Positions 8,915-18,430 of a DNA stretch of 64,000 bases are shown here, in pieces. Both the position numbers and the translations under genes were made by a program. The DNA is taken from the NCBI GenBank assembly GCA_017991595.1, contig JAGOQJ010000001.1, positions 186,001 through 250,000 of the forward strand, read 5' to 3'. Numbering within the stretch: position 1 is the stretch's first letter; every line of letters begins with the position of its first letter. Below the pieces are notes generated by a model. It was not told the origin of the DNA, searched no databases, and worked only from the letters and a program-made list of their open reading frames with translations. The DNA comes from Candidatus Didemnitutus sp. (GTDB taxonomy: Bacteria; Verrucomicrobiota; Verrucomicrobiia; Opitutales; Opitutaceae).

Positions 8915-8941
8915 GCCGCGCGGCGGGAAAAGCCGCGCGGC
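8915..8941. terminator. Hairpin between convergent genes
   Basis: GCCGCGCGGC occurs at 8915-8924 and again at 8932-8941 around the loop GGGAAAA, giving a perfect 10-bp stem. It sits between the stop of the TonB receptor and the stop of the convergent glycosidase. There is no U-tract on either strand, so classic intrinsic termination is uncertain. Confidence 0.45.
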
Positions 8942-8954
8942 TGCGTTCGTGCGA

Positions 8955-11597
8955 TCAGCGGGCTTCGATCCGAACTTCGGCGGGAGCGAGGCCCTCGCCC
9001 TCGACGCGGAGCGTGATCTCGCCGCCCGCGCCGGCGTGTGGACGCACGATCGCGAGCGCGAGGCCGTTGAAGGCGTTGCGCTCGGCGCTGCCGAAGGCGC
9101 GGTGATCGGTCGCGTCGCCGTTGTCGGTGGCGACGAGATCGGCCGGTCCGGTGACGGAGAATTTCAGGAGCGGCTTCGTGCGCGGGACCATCCGGCCGTG
9201 CGCGTCGACGATCTCGACCTTCACGAACGCGAGGTCGCTGCCGTCGGCCCGCAGCTGCGCGCGGTCGCTCGTGGCGCGCAGCGCGGTGGCGGCACCGGTG
9301 GTGCGCTGGACGGCTTCGGCCCAGGGCTGGCCGTTCTTGTAGGTGACGACCTTCAACTCGCCGGGTTCGTAGACGGTGTCGTCCCAACGGAAACGGTATT
9401 CGAGCGGGCCGCGCTTTTTGCGGCCGAGCGAGCGGCCGTTGAGGAAGAGCTCGGCCTCGTCGCCGCTGCTGTAAACGTGCACGGGCGTGACTTGGCCGAT
9501 GCGCTCGGGCCAGTTCCAGTGCGGCAGGAGGTGCGCCATTGGCAGATCGGGCCGCCAGCGGGCCTGATAGATATAGTAGCGGTCCTTCGGAAAACCGGCG
9601 AGGTCGACGATGCCGAAGTAGCTGCTGCGCGAGGGCACGCGGATCTTGCCGAGCGCGGCGAGTTCCGCAGCGATGCGCGCCTGCTGCTCGAGCGAACTGA
9701 AGTTGAGCAGGTTGGTGGTGTCGCGGTTGAAGGGCGTGGGCTCGCCGAGGTAGTCGAAGCCGGTCCACACGAACTCGCCGAGCGCGCCCGGGTGTTCGTC
9801 GAGCGCCTTCCATTCGACGTCCGGCGGCCAGGCCCAAGGCGGAGCGGTGAGGTCGTAGCTGCTGACTTGGAAATCCTGCGCGCCGTCGGCCTTCGTCTTG
9901 GGCAGCGGGAAGAAATACTCGCCGCGCGAGCTGACGGTGGAGGCCGTCTCCGCGCCCATGAACACGAGGTGCGGGTGGCGGGCGCTGAAGCGGGCGTATT
10001 CGGCGGGCTTGTAGTTGAAGCCCACGATGTCGAGCACCTGCTCGAAACCGGAATAGGCGGCGCGGACGCTGTTCATGCCGGCCGTGATCGCGCGGGTGCG
10101 GTCCTCCTCGCGGACGATGGCGGCGAGGTGCGCGGCGAGTTTCCAGCCCTCGGGGTCGTTGAGTTCCACGACTTCGTTGCCGATGCTCCACTGGATGACG
10201 CTCGGGTGGTTGCGGTCGCGACGGATCATGGCCCGGATGTCGCGCTCGTGCCAGTCGTCGAAGAGGCGGCTGTAGTCGTCGGGCTTCTTGCCCGCGCGCC
10301 ACGCGTCGAACGGCTCCACCATGACGAGGAAGCCCATACGGTCGCAGAGCTCGAGCAGCTCGGGCGCGGGCGGGTTGTGCGAGGTGCGGATGGCATTGGC
10401 GCCCATCGCCTGGAGGATCTCCAGCTGGCGCTCCATCGCGCGGACGTTGAAGGCGGCGCCGAGGGCGCCGAGATCGTGGTGCAGGCAGACGCCGCGGATC
10501 GGCACGTGCTCGCCGTTGAGCAGGAACCCGCGCTCCGGATCGATCGCGAGCGTGCGGATACCGAACGGCGTGGCCACGACGTCAGCCACGGCGCCGTCGC
10601 GGAGCACGCGCACCTCGGCGACGTAACGGTGGCGCGCGGCGAGGCTCCAGAGTCGCGGCGCGTCGAGTTCCAAGGTCACCGCGGCATGCGCGGAGCGACC
10701 GGCGGGCAGCGCGACGGGCAGGGCTTCGGCCTGCGTCAGCGCCGGGCCGGTGGCGCGGCCTTCGGCGTCGGCGGCGAAGAGAGTAACTTGGGGGCGCAGG
10801 TCGGCCTTGGCGGCGGAGGCGTTGTCGAGCGTGACGGCCACGTGCACGAGCGCGGACTCGGCGGTGACTTGCGGCGTGGTGACGTGCACGCCCCAGTGCG
10901 CGACGGCGGTGGGCGAGGTTTTTGTCAGCCAGACGTGACGGTAAAGGCCGGAGCCCGGATACCAGCGCGACGACTCGGCGGGATTGTGCAGGCGGATCGC
11001 GATGACGTTGTCCTCGCCGGGACGAAGATAAGGCGTGAGATCCACGCGCCACGAGGAATAGCCGTAGGCCCAGCCGCCCGCGAGGTGGCCGTTGCACCAT
11101 ACGAGCGCGTAGGCCATGGCGCCGTCGACCTCGAGGTGGATGCGGCGGCCGGCGTCGCTGGCGGGGAGGGAGAATTTCTTCCGATACCAGCCGGTGCCGG
11201 CCCACGGGAGTTTGCCGGTGGGGCCGGGCAGGTCCTGATCGAACGCGGACTCGACGCCCCAGTCATGCGGCAGCGTGAGCGAGCGCCACGCGGCGTCGTC
11301 GAACTCGGGCTTGGCGAACGTGAGCCATTTCAGGTCGGGCGCGGGCGGCGGCGGGTTGGGTTGGGGCGGGCGGTAATTGAGCAGGTGGTCGCCGGTGGCG
11401 AGCATGGCGGCCTTCACGCGTTCGTATTGCAGCGCCTCGCCGGCGGTCGGGTCTTCGCCGAGGTGGAATTTCCAGCCGGCGTTGAAGGGGGCGCGTTCGC
11501 GCGGGGCCGTATCCGCGGCCCAAGCCGCACCGGTTGCCGTGAGAAAGAGAAGACCGAAACGAAGGACGCGGAGCAGGGGCGGGGTGGGGCGGCTCAT
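8955..11597 (-). CDS. Glycoside hydrolase family 2 (beta-galactosidase-like), exported
   Basis: An 880-residue exo-glycosidase with signal peptide (GLLFLTATGAAWAAD). It has the GH2 sugar-binding domain (about 60-230), an Ig-like domain, then the TIM barrel containing IRTSHNPPAPELLELCDRMG. The acid/base is Glu475 in SIGNEV and the nucleophile Glu550 in MGAETAS. The C-terminal part resembles the DUF4982 and GH2 domain-5 regions (HVYSSGDEAELFLNGRSLG). Family members hydrolyse terminal beta-galactosides, glucuronides or related sugars; exact specificity cannot be read here. The ATG at 11597 gives the signal peptide; the in-frame codons further upstream, up to 11723, run into the adjacent DUF4286 gene. 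Confidence 0.92.
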   Translation of the reverse strand: MSRPTPPLLRVLRFGLLFLTATGAAWAADTAPRERAPFNAGWKFHLGEDPTAGEALQYERVKAAMLATGDHLLNYRPPQPNPPPPAPDLKWLTFAKPEFDDAAWRSLTLPHDWGVESAFDQDLPGPTGKLPWAGTGWYRKKFSLPASDAGRRIHLEVDGAMAYALVWCNGHLAGGWAYGYSSWRVDLTPYLRPGEDNVIAIRLHNPAESSRWYPGSGLYRHVWLTKTSPTAVAHWGVHVTTPQVTAESALVHVAVTLDNASAAKADLRPQVTLFAADAEGRATGPALTQAEALPVALPAGRSAHAAVTLELDAPRLWSLAARHRYVAEVRVLRDGAVADVVATPFGIRTLAIDPERGFLLNGEHVPIRGVCLHHDLGALGAAFNVRAMERQLEILQAMGANAIRTSHNPPAPELLELCDRMGFLVMVEPFDAWRAGKKPDDYSRLFDDWHERDIRAMIRRDRNHPSVIQWSIGNEVVELNDPEGWKLAAHLAAIVREEDRTRAITAGMNSVRAAYSGFEQVLDIVGFNYKPAEYARFSARHPHLVFMGAETASTVSSRGEYFFPLPKTKADGAQDFQVSSYDLTAPPWAWPPDVEWKALDEHPGALGEFVWTGFDYLGEPTPFNRDTTNLLNFSSLEQQARIAAELAALGKIRVPSRSSYFGIVDLAGFPKDRYYIYQARWRPDLPMAHLLPHWNWPERIGQVTPVHVYSSGDEAELFLNGRSLGRKKRGPLEYRFRWDDTVYEPGELKVVTYKNGQPWAEAVQRTTGAATALRATSDRAQLRADGSDLAFVKVEIVDAHGRMVPRTKPLLKFSVTGPADLVATDNGDATDHRAFGSAERNAFNGLALAIVRPHAGAGGEITLRVEGEGLAPAEVRIEAR

Positions 11598-11670
11598 GAG
11601 GGAGCCAGTGTGCGCGACTTTGCGTCGTCGCGCCATTCCCTCATTCGGGTGAACTGCACCGAGGCCGCGC

Positions 11671-12027
11671 TCAGGCTTCGAGCTCGGTGGCGATCTCGGC
11701 GACTTGGCGGGAGTAGGTGACACCGCTCTCGGGCGGGAAGTTTTTCAGGCCGTCGGCGCGCAGCGCGGGGGCGTGGTCGCGGACGTAGGTGTCGAAGGCC
11801 TTGCGCGAAGGGAACACGTATTGCGTCTCCACGACGGCCGCGCCTTCGACTGGCTCAGGGCTTCCGGGGGCGGTGTCGCTTTCGCGGTCGGGCAGGACGA
11901 TGCGCACAGCAGTGGCGCCGCCCTTCATCACCTCGGCGACGTGGTGCGGCGTGAGCCAGGAGAGGAAACGGCCGCGCACATGGGCATTCGGGCAGGAGGC
12001 GCGGACGGTGTAGAGGATCGCGGGCAT
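11671..12027 (-). CDS. DUF4286 family protein with an in-frame repeat insertion
   Basis: A 118-residue cytoplasmic protein matching the pattern of the DUF4286 family: N-terminal MPAILYTVRA, HHVAEVMKGG, then QYVFPSRKAFDTYVRDHAPALR. Members form small ferredoxin-like (dimeric alpha/beta barrel) folds of unknown function. Residues encoded near 11841-11866 read GSPEPVEG. This is the translation of a short repeat (CTTCGACTGGCTCAGG) known to be scattered through many bacterial genomes, and it sits in a loop where family members are usually shorter. The start is the ATG at 12027; an in-frame upstream start adds residues without family similarity. The gene lies 73 nt upstream of the GH2 gene on the same strand. 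Confidence 0.75.
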   Translation of the reverse strand: MPAILYTVRASCPNAHVRGRFLSWLTPHHVAEVMKGGATAVRIVLPDRESDTAPGSPEPVEGAAVVETQYVFPSRKAFDTYVRDHAPALRADGLKNFPPESGVTYSRQVAEIATELEA

Positions 12028-12093
12028 GAGGGTGAAATTGGCGTCGCAAAAGCGGGGAGCCAAGGACGTTTGCGGTCACAGGCGCCGTCGCGC

Positions 12094-12154
12094 CGTAGGC
12101 GGTGAGCTTGCTCGCGCAGATCGGGCCATGGCGCGACCAAGGTCGCTGCCTACG
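12094..12154. repeat. Interspersed palindromic element, copy 1
   Basis: Terminal inverted repeat CGTAGGC/GCCTACG encloses two small hairpins, GAGCTTGCTC and GCGACCAAGGTCGC. The same modular design recurs near 19839, 23265, 31591 and 36518. It is intergenic, with no coding potential. Confidence 0.6.
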
Positions 12155-12181
12155 CGGGGCGGGTGCGGGGCGGACATGAAA

Positions 12182-12208
12182 AAGGCGGGGTCGCAGGGAC
12201 CCCGCCTT
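12182..12208 (-). terminator. Intrinsic terminator of the M16 operon
   Basis: Read on the minus strand, an 11-bp GC-rich stem (AAGGCGGGGTC pairing with GACCCCGCCTT) is followed by TTTTTC. It lies about 30 nt past the stop of the M16-like gene. Its arms also resemble the GGCGGGGTC module of the interspersed repeats, so a repeat may have been used as the terminator. Confidence 0.65.
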
Positions 12209-12235
12209 GAAAAGCGGATTGGCGTGGGACGCGGC

Positions 12236-13582
12236 TTATTTCGCCGCGGGGGCGGCACCGGGGACGGTGCCGGCTTTGATCAGGAACATTTCGTCGGGGT
12301 TGAGGTGTTTCTTGATCGCGCCGTTCACCTGCTCGACCGTCAGCGAACGGACGATCTGCGGGTAGCGGTCGATCCAGCCGAGGTCCTTGCCGCGGTGGAG
12401 CGTGGTGAGGAGCGTCTGCGTGAGACCTTCGGTGGTGGAGAGGCCGACCTGGAAGGAGCCGACGAGGTTGTCCTGCCGGCGCGCGAGCTCGTCCGCGGTG
12501 ACGCCGTCCTGATACCAAGTGTTGAGCTGGCGCTTGGCGGAGGCGATGCCCTTCTCGAGGAGCGCGGGCGCGAAGGTGGCGGTGATCTTCCAGTCGCCGT
12601 CGGCGAAGGTGTCGTTGCCGAGCGAGGCGCCGATGCCGTAGGTGAGGCCTTCCTTGTCGCGCACGTTGGCCATGAGGCGGCCGGTGAAGCCGCTGCCGAG
12701 GATGGCGGTGCCGGCACGCAGGGCGATGTTGTCGGTCTCGCCGTAACGCATGCCGGTGGACTGGCCGATGACGATGTTGACGGAGGTCTTGCCGGGCATG
12801 AACACGGTCTGCTCCTTGGCGGCGTCGGTGGGCGCGTTCTTCGGCGTGGACAGCGGCGGGGTGCCGCCGGACCAGCCGGCGAAGGATTTGGCGAGTTCGC
12901 CTTGGAGCGCGGTCACGTCGAGGTCACCGGCGGCGACGAGCGTGAGGTGAGCGGGGCCGTAGTGCTCAGCGTGGAATTTCTTCAGGTCCTCAAGCTTGGC
13001 GTTCTGCGTGGCGGCGATGCGTTGCTCGATGGTGGCGTTGTGGTTCGGGTGGCCGGGGCTGAAGGCGGCGCGGGAGAACTCGTCGGTGGCGCGGAAGTCC
13101 GTGCTCTCGAGCGCACGCTGGAGGCCGCCGGCGGTCTGCTGCTTGAGGCGGTTGAATTCCTCCTCGGTGAACGCAGGTTCGCGGAGCTGCTCGGCGAGGA
13201 GCGAGACGACGAGCGGCACGTCCTTGGCGAGGCAGCGGGCGCTGAACTCGACCATGTGCGAGCCGACGCTGAAGTTGATGGAGGCGCCGACGGCTTCGAG
13301 CTGGTCGGCGATCTCGTTCTTGGTGTGCTTGGTGGTGCCGCGTTCGAGCATGCCGCCGACGAGGGTGGGGAGCATGACGTTGTCGGCGGGGGCCTTGTTG
13401 TCACCGGCGGGGAGCGAGCCGCGCAGGTAGACGACGTCCTTCACGCCGGTCTTGTAGGCGACGACGTCGAGGCCGGCGATGCGCGTGCGCGTGACGCCGT
13501 CGGCGATCTGCGCGTGGGCGGTGGCGCCGAGGACGGAGGACAGAAGACCGAGGACGGAGAAGAGAAGGGCTTTGCGTTTCAT
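12236..13582 (-). CDS. M16-family peptidase-like protein, catalytically inactive subunit
   Basis: A 448-residue exported protein with a signal peptide (LLSSVLGATAHAQ) and the two-lobed M16 fold. Recognisable pieces are MLPTLVGGMLERGT, FNRLKQQTAGGL, GPAHLTLVAAGD and VRDKEGLTYGIGASL. The zinc motif HxxEH is absent: the aligned position reads GGMLERG. The C-terminal lobe keeps the substrate-binding R/Y pattern. M16B proteins commonly work as heterodimers of an active and an inactive chain. The active partner is encoded 20 nt upstream on the same strand, so the two are probably co-transcribed and act together on peptides in the periplasm. The ATG at 13582 is chosen over an in-frame upstream start at 13606 because it starts directly at the signal peptide (MKRKALLFS). 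Confidence 0.88.
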   Translation of the reverse strand: MKRKALLFSVLGLLSSVLGATAHAQIADGVTRTRIAGLDVVAYKTGVKDVVYLRGSLPAGDNKAPADNVMLPTLVGGMLERGTTKHTKNEIADQLEAVGASINFSVGSHMVEFSARCLAKDVPLVVSLLAEQLREPAFTEEEFNRLKQQTAGGLQRALESTDFRATDEFSRAAFSPGHPNHNATIEQRIAATQNAKLEDLKKFHAEHYGPAHLTLVAAGDLDVTALQGELAKSFAGWSGGTPPLSTPKNAPTDAAKEQTVFMPGKTSVNIVIGQSTGMRYGETDNIALRAGTAILGSGFTGRLMANVRDKEGLTYGIGASLGNDTFADGDWKITATFAPALLEKGIASAKRQLNTWYQDGVTADELARRQDNLVGSFQVGLSTTEGLTQTLLTTLHRGKDLGWIDRYPQIVRSLTVEQVNGAIKKHLNPDEMFLIKAGTVPGAAPAAK

Positions 13583-13602
13583 GGGAGCAAGTGCGGGAGG
13601 TT

Positions 13603-14982
13603 TCACTTGGCGGCGGCGGGAGCCGGGGCGGCGCCGGGGAGGATGGGCACGAACCAGCCGGTGGTGCTCTGGTCGATGTTGAAGTATTTGTTGGCGGCGG
13701 CCTGCACGGAGGCGGGCGTCACGGCTTTATATTTGTCGCCGATCTGGACGAAGTTCTGCCAGTCGCCGACGGCGATGTGCTCGTTGATCTGGCCGGCGAG
13801 GGCGAAGGAGCCGTCGCGCTGGAAGGCGAGATCGGTGAGGAGCTTGGCGACGGCGGCGTCGACTTCCTGTTGCGTGACGCCGTCCTGCTTCAGCTTCTCG
13901 ATCTCCTCGAGGGCGATCTTCTCGACGGCGTCGTGGGTGGCGCCGGGGGCGAGCGCGGCGAAGAGGATGCACATGGACGGGTCCTTGAAGTAGCCGTTGA
14001 AGGCGGCGACGTTGGTGGTGAGGCCCTTGTCGGTGAGTGCGCGGTAGAGGCGGGAGTTGGGGCCGTCGGTGAGGATCTGACCGAGGATCTCGACGGAGAC
14101 CCAGTCTTGGTGGAGCGCGGCGGGGTTCTTGTAGCCGAGGGCGACGACGCCGAGCTGGCCGGCGCGTTTGACGGTGACGCGGCGCGGGCCGGTCTGCTCG
14201 GGCTCCTCGGTGTAGATTTCGGCAATGGGCTTGGGGGAGCGCGGGATGGGGCCGTAGAATTTGGCGATGAGGGCGAGCGCCTCCTCGGTCTGGAAGTCGC
14301 CGATGACGGTGACGGTGGCGTTGTCGGGCCAGTAGAAAGTGTCGTAGAACTCCTTCAACTTCTCGATCGGCACGCGTTCGATGTCGCTGCGGTGGCCGAT
14401 GGTGGAATGGTGGTAGGGGTGAGCGACGAAGGCGGCCTGCATGATCTCCTTGATGAGGGACTGGAAGGGCGAGTTCTCGCCGCGCTCGAATTCGTTGCGC
14501 ACGACGGTCATCTCGGGGCGGCGGTCCTCGTCGCGGAGCCAGAGGTTGCGCATGCGGTCGGCCTCCACCTCGACGACCATGGCGAGGTGCTCCTTGCCAA
14601 GGGTCTGGTAATAGTTGGTGCGGTCGAGCCAGGTGGTGGCGTTGTAGAGCGCGCCGGTGCGTTCGAGGAGCTGGTCGACGCCGGTGCCCTTGGCGCGGTT
14701 GAACTTCTCGGTGCCCTTGAACATGAGGTGCTCGAGCAGGTGCGTGGCGCCGGTGGTGCCGGTGACCTCGTTGCGGGAGCCGACGCGGTAGGTCACCATG
14801 AAGGTGAGCACCGGCGCGGAGTGCTCGGGCATGAGGAGGACTTGCAGGCCGTTGGCATCGAGGCGGTATTCGTGGATGCCGCCGAGGGATTTGACGTGGC
14901 TGAAACCTTCCGGCGTCGGCGTCGCGGCGGTCAGCGCGAGACCCGACGTGAGGGCCAGCAGGGTGAGGACGAGGCGTTTCAT
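13603..14982 (-). CDS. M16-family zinc peptidase, active subunit
   Basis: A 459-residue exported metallopeptidase of the pitrilysin/processing-peptidase family. HLLEH at residues 81-85 is the inverted zinc motif HxxEH, followed by MFKGTEKF. The third zinc ligand region is seen as [13 protein letters not shown]. Further M16 hallmarks are HPYHHSTIG and [14 protein letters not shown]. The signal peptide is [21 protein letters not shown] long N-terminal extension of the frame is rejected because it is Arg/Pro-rich and the ATG at 14982 starts exactly at the signal peptide. This is the first gene of a two-gene operon with the inactive paralogue. It is divergent from the amidohydrolase gene, with a 193-nt shared upstream region. 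Confidence 0.92.
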   Translation of the reverse strand: MKRLVLTLLALTSGLALTAATPTPEGFSHVKSLGGIHEYRLDANGLQVLLMPEHSAPVLTFMVTYRVGSRNEVTGTTGATHLLEHLMFKGTEKFNRAKGTGVDQLLERTGALYNATTWLDRTNYYQTLGKEHLAMVVEVEADRMRNLWLRDEDRRPEMTVVRNEFERGENSPFQSLIKEIMQAAFVAHPYHHSTIGHRSDIERVPIEKLKEFYDTFYWPDNATVTVIGDFQTEEALALIAKFYGPIPRSPKPIAEIYTEEPEQTGPRRVTVKRAGQLGVVALGYKNPAALHQDWVSVEILGQILTDGPNSRLYRALTDKGLTTNVAAFNGYFKDPSMCILFAALAPGATHDAVEKIALEEIEKLKQDGVTQQEVDAAVAKLLTDLAFQRDGSFALAGQINEHIAVGDWQNFVQIGDKYKAVTPASVQAAANKYFNIDQSTTGWFVPILPGAAPAPAAAK

Positions 14983-15175
14983 GGTTGCGAAAAAGGGTGG
15001 TGGACGGGGACTCGGCGCGCGGAGGGATTGGGATGGGCGGACGGCGCGGCGGGTTGAACGGAAACCACTGACGGCGCGGGCGCAACCGCGCAGCGGCAAA
15101 GCGGCAGGCGCCGGAAATTGTGCGTTGTGCCGCGAAATGCCTGCGGCCAGCCTGCGCGCCTCCTTACCCCCCGTC

Positions 15176-18100
15176 ATGATGTCCTTCCGCCAGTCCTATG
15201 TCGGAGCCGGCCGTGCGCCGTGGTTCCGTTTCGCGGCCTTGGTCTGGATCGGTGCCCTCGCATCGATACTCGTCGCCGCGCCTCCGGTCTCCACCACGCC
15301 TATCGAGGGCCTGCGCGACGCGAGCCCGCGCACGCACGCGCTGGTCGGGGCGCGCATCGTCGTCGCGCCGGGTCAAGTGATCGAGCGCGGCACGCTCGTG
15401 CTGCGCGACGGCGTGGTGGCCGCGGTCGGGGCCGAACTCGCCGTGCCCGCCGATGCGCGGGTCTGGGATGTGGCCGGCGCGACGGTTTATCCGGGCTTCA
15501 TCGAGAGCCATGCGACGGTCTTCCTGCCCGAGGCGATGAAGCCCGCCGTGTCCACGCGCGGCGCGCTCTCCGCCGGCACCGCCGCGCGCGAGGAACCGGC
15601 CGGCGGCACGCGCGCTTGGAATCCGCGCATCACGCCGCAACGCAGCGCCGAGCGGGCGCTGACCGCCGATGCGAAGGCTGCGGAAAAGTTGCGCGGTCTC
15701 GGCTTCACCGTCGCGCACGTCGTGCCGGCGCGCGGCATCTTCCGCGGTCAGACCAGCCTCGTCGCGCTCAGCGGCGCGCCTTTCAACAGCAGCGTGGTGC
15801 GCCCGGTCGTGGCACAGAGCGCGGGCTTCGAGTTCGGCGCGTTCCCCGGCGGCGGCGACGTGCGTTACCCGACCTCGCTCATGGGCGCGATCGCGCTCAT
15901 GCGGCAGACCTTGCTCGACGCCCGCTGGTATCAGGTGGTGCAGGCTGAGCACGCGCGCCAGCCCGCCGGCGCCGCGCGCCCCGAAACGAACGAGGCGCTC
16001 GCCGCCCTCGCGCCGGTCGTGCGTGGCGAGCAAACGCTGTTCGTGCAGCTCGAGGACGAGCTCGATGTGGAGCGCGCGCAGAAGATCGCCGCCGAGTTCG
16101 GGCTTCGGCTCGCCTTGCGCGGCACGGGCACGGAATACCGCGTGGCGGCCCAACTCGCCGCCGCGAAGACGCCGGTGGTCCTGCCGCTGAATTTTCCCGA
16201 AGCGCCCGAGGTCGAGACGCCCGAGAAGGCGGCCGACGTGATGCTCGACCAGTTGCAACACTGGGAGCTCGCCCCGTCCAATCCCGCGCGCCTCGCCACC
16301 GCGGGTGTGCCGGTCGCATTCACGGCGACCGGGCTGCGCAAGGAGAGCGATTTCTGGCCTCGCGTGCGCGACGCCGTGAAGCACGGCCTGCCCGCCGAGC
16401 AGGCGCTCGCCGCGCTCACCACGACGCCCGCGGAACTGCTCGGTGTCGCGGCGACGCATGGCACGCTCGAACCCGGTCGCGCGGCGCATGTCGTCGTCGC
16501 GAGCGGCGATCTCTTCACGCAGGACGATGCGGCGATCGAACTCGTGTTCGTCGACGGCGAACCCTTTGCGCAGGACGGTTGGCAACGCTACGATGCGCGC
16601 GGCACTTGGGCGCTGACGTGGAGCGGCGCGACCGGTCCGGCAGAAATCGTCATCCGCGGCGCCAAGCCCAACCGCGTCCGCGCCAAGGCCGGTGACAAGG
16701 ACATCCCGGTCGCGGCGCAGAAGGACGGCGTGGTGCTCTTCGCCCCCGCGACGCTCTTCGGCGGCGATGAGGGCACCGTGCGTCTGAGCGCGCGCGGTTT
16801 CGGCGACGAGTTGGCCGGTGACGGCGCGCTGCCCGACGGGTCCGCGCTGCGCTGGACCGCGCGCCGCACCGGCCCCGCGCTGGTCGAATCCCCGAAGAAA
16901 ACCCCGTCCGGCGAACGCACCAAGAAACCCGCCGCGGCGGAGAAAATCCTCGCGAGCACCGGCGTCTATCCCGCCGGCGCCTTCGGTCGCGCCGGCCTGC
17001 CCGCGCAGCCGGAGTGGGTGCTGGTGAAGAACGCCACGATCTGGACCAGCGCCGCCGCCGGCACGCTCGAACAGGCGGATCTGCTCGTGCACGCCGGCAA
17101 GATCGAGCGGGTGGGCCGCAACCTCGCCGCGCCCGCCGGCGCGCTCGTGATCGACGCCACCGGCAAGCACGTGACGCCGGGCCTCATCGATTGCCATTCG
17201 CACATCGCCATCCAGCGCGGCGTGAACGAGAGCGGCAGCTCCGTCACGGTCGAGGCGCGCGTCGAGGACGTGCTCGATCCGACCGACATCGACCTCTACC
17301 GCCAGCTCGCCGGCGGCGTCACCGCCTCCAATCTCCTCCACGGCTCCGCCAACGCCATGGGCGGCCAGAACGCCGTCATCAAGCTGCGCTGGGGCGTCAC
17401 GCGCGCCTCCGATCTGCTCATCGCCGGCGCGAAGCCCGGCGTGAAATTCGCGCTCGGTGAGAATCCCGTGCGCGCCAACGGCTCTTCGTCCCGCTCGCGC
17501 TATCCGATCAGCCGCATGGGCATGCGCGAGACGTTCCTCGACACCTTCCGCCAAGCAGCCGACTACGCGCACGCGTGGGAGGAGTTCAATGCCGGCCGCG
17601 CACCGCTGCCGCCGCGGCGCGACCTGCGGCTCGACGCCGCACTCGAGATCGCGCGCGGCGACCGGGTGATCCACATCCATTCCTACCGGCTCGACGAGGT
17701 GCTCATGTTCATCCGCCTCGCCGAGGAGCTGCGGCTCCCCGTCGCCACCTTCCAACACATCCTCGAAGGCTACAAGGTCGCGCCCGAGATCGCCAAGCTC
17801 GGCGCCGGCGCGTCCGCCTTCGCCGATTGGTGGGCCTACAAGTTCGAGGTGATCGACGCCATCCCGCACGCCGGCGTGATGATGCACCGCGCGGGCGTGC
17901 TCACGTCGTTCAACTCCGACAACGCCGAGATGGCGCGCCGTCTCAACACCGAGGCCGCCAAGGCCGTGAAATACGGCGGCCTGCCGCCGGCGGAGGCGTT
18001 GAAGTTCGTGACGATCAACCCTGCGCAACAGCTCCGCCTCGACGACCGCATCGGCTCGCTCGAGCCGGGCAAGGACGCCGACTTCGTCATCTGGGACCGT

Positions 18101-18430
18101 GCGCCGCTCTCCAGCTTCGCGCGTCCCGAGCAGACTTGGATCGAAGGCCGCCGCTACTTCGACCTGCAGGAAGACGCCGCGCTGCGCACCGCCGCCGCCA
18201 CCGAGCACGCCGCGCTCGTGCAGAAGGCGCTGCCGGCGCGCCAGCGCGCGCTCACCGGCGGCGAGCGCAGCGGGGCCGACGCCGATGGCGGCGATGGCCC
18301 GCCGCCCCTGCCGCCGACGCTGCGCGCGCTCGCGGAGTCACTTTATCACGAGACCGACGAATACCGCGCGATCTACCATCACGGCGACAACGTCCACAAC
18401 TGCACCACCCACGCCGGAGGCCACCGATGA
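15176..18430 (+). CDS. Exported double-domain amidohydrolase-superfamily protein
   Basis: A 1084-residue protein made of two amidohydrolase-like halves. The N-terminal half (about 40-480) has the beta-sandwich and barrel pattern ([25 protein letters not shown]) but lacks the HxH metal motif. The C-terminal half (about 600-1030) is complete: [14 protein letters not shown] with His674 and His676, VIHIHSYR, and [11 protein letters not shown] near the catalytic Asp. A signal anchor is at the N-terminus. Similar proteins are often annotated as imidazolonepropionase-like; the substrate is unknown. ATG 15176 (or ATG 15179) is chosen; the frame's longer N-terminal extension overlaps the divergent M16 gene. 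The stop overlaps the next start as ATGA, showing translational coupling. Confidence 0.85.
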   Translation: MMSFRQSYVGAGRAPWFRFAALVWIGALASILVAAPPVSTTPIEGLRDASPRTHALVGARIVVAPGQVIERGTLVLRDGVVAAVGAELAVPADARVWDVAGATVYPGFIESHATVFLPEAMKPAVSTRGALSAGTAAREEPAGGTRAWNPRITPQRSAERALTADAKAAEKLRGLGFTVAHVVPARGIFRGQTSLVALSGAPFNSSVVRPVVAQSAGFEFGAFPGGGDVRYPTSLMGAIALMRQTLLDARWYQVVQAEHARQPAGAARPETNEALAALAPVVRGEQTLFVQLEDELDVERAQKIAAEFGLRLALRGTGTEYRVAAQLAAAKTPVVLPLNFPEAPEVETPEKAADVMLDQLQHWELAPSNPARLATAGVPVAFTATGLRKESDFWPRVRDAVKHGLPAEQALAALTTTPAELLGVAATHGTLEPGRAAHVVVASGDLFTQDDAAIELVFVDGEPFAQDGWQRYDARGTWALTWSGATGPAEIVIRGAKPNRVRAKAGDKDIPVAAQKDGVVLFAPATLFGGDEGTVRLSARGFGDELAGDGALPDGSALRWTARRTGPALVESPKKTPSGERTKKPAAAEKILASTGVYPAGAFGRAGLPAQPEWVLVKNATIWTSAAAGTLEQADLLVHAGKIERVGRNLAAPAGALVIDATGKHVTPGLIDCHSHIAIQRGVNESGSSVTVEARVEDVLDPTDIDLYRQLAGGVTASNLLHGSANAMGGQNAVIKLRWGVTRASDLLIAGAKPGVKFALGENPVRANGSSSRSRYPISRMGMRETFLDTFRQAADYAHAWEEFNAGRAPLPPRRDLRLDAALEIARGDRVIHIHSYRLDEVLMFIRLAEELRLPVATFQHILEGYKVAPEIAKLGAGASAFADWWAYKFEVIDAIPHAGVMMHRAGVLTSFNSDNAEMARRLNTEAAKAVKYGGLPPAEALKFVTINPAQQLRLDDRIGSLEPGKDADFVIWDRAPLSSFARPEQTWIEGRRYFDLQEDAALRTAAATEHAALVQKALPARQRALTGGERSGADADGGDGPPPLPPTLRALAESLYHETDEYRAIYHHGDNVHNCTTHAGGHR

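Noticed and set aside
14798-15175. N-terminal extension of the double amidohydrolase
   Set aside because: It overlaps the divergent M16 gene and precedes a clear signal-anchor start at 15176.
15164-18208. 1014-codon open frame antisense to the double amidohydrolase
   Set aside because: Long antisense frames are expected in GC-rich genes. The sequence is Gly/Arg/Ala-rich, with no domain, and the plus-strand protein is clearly real.
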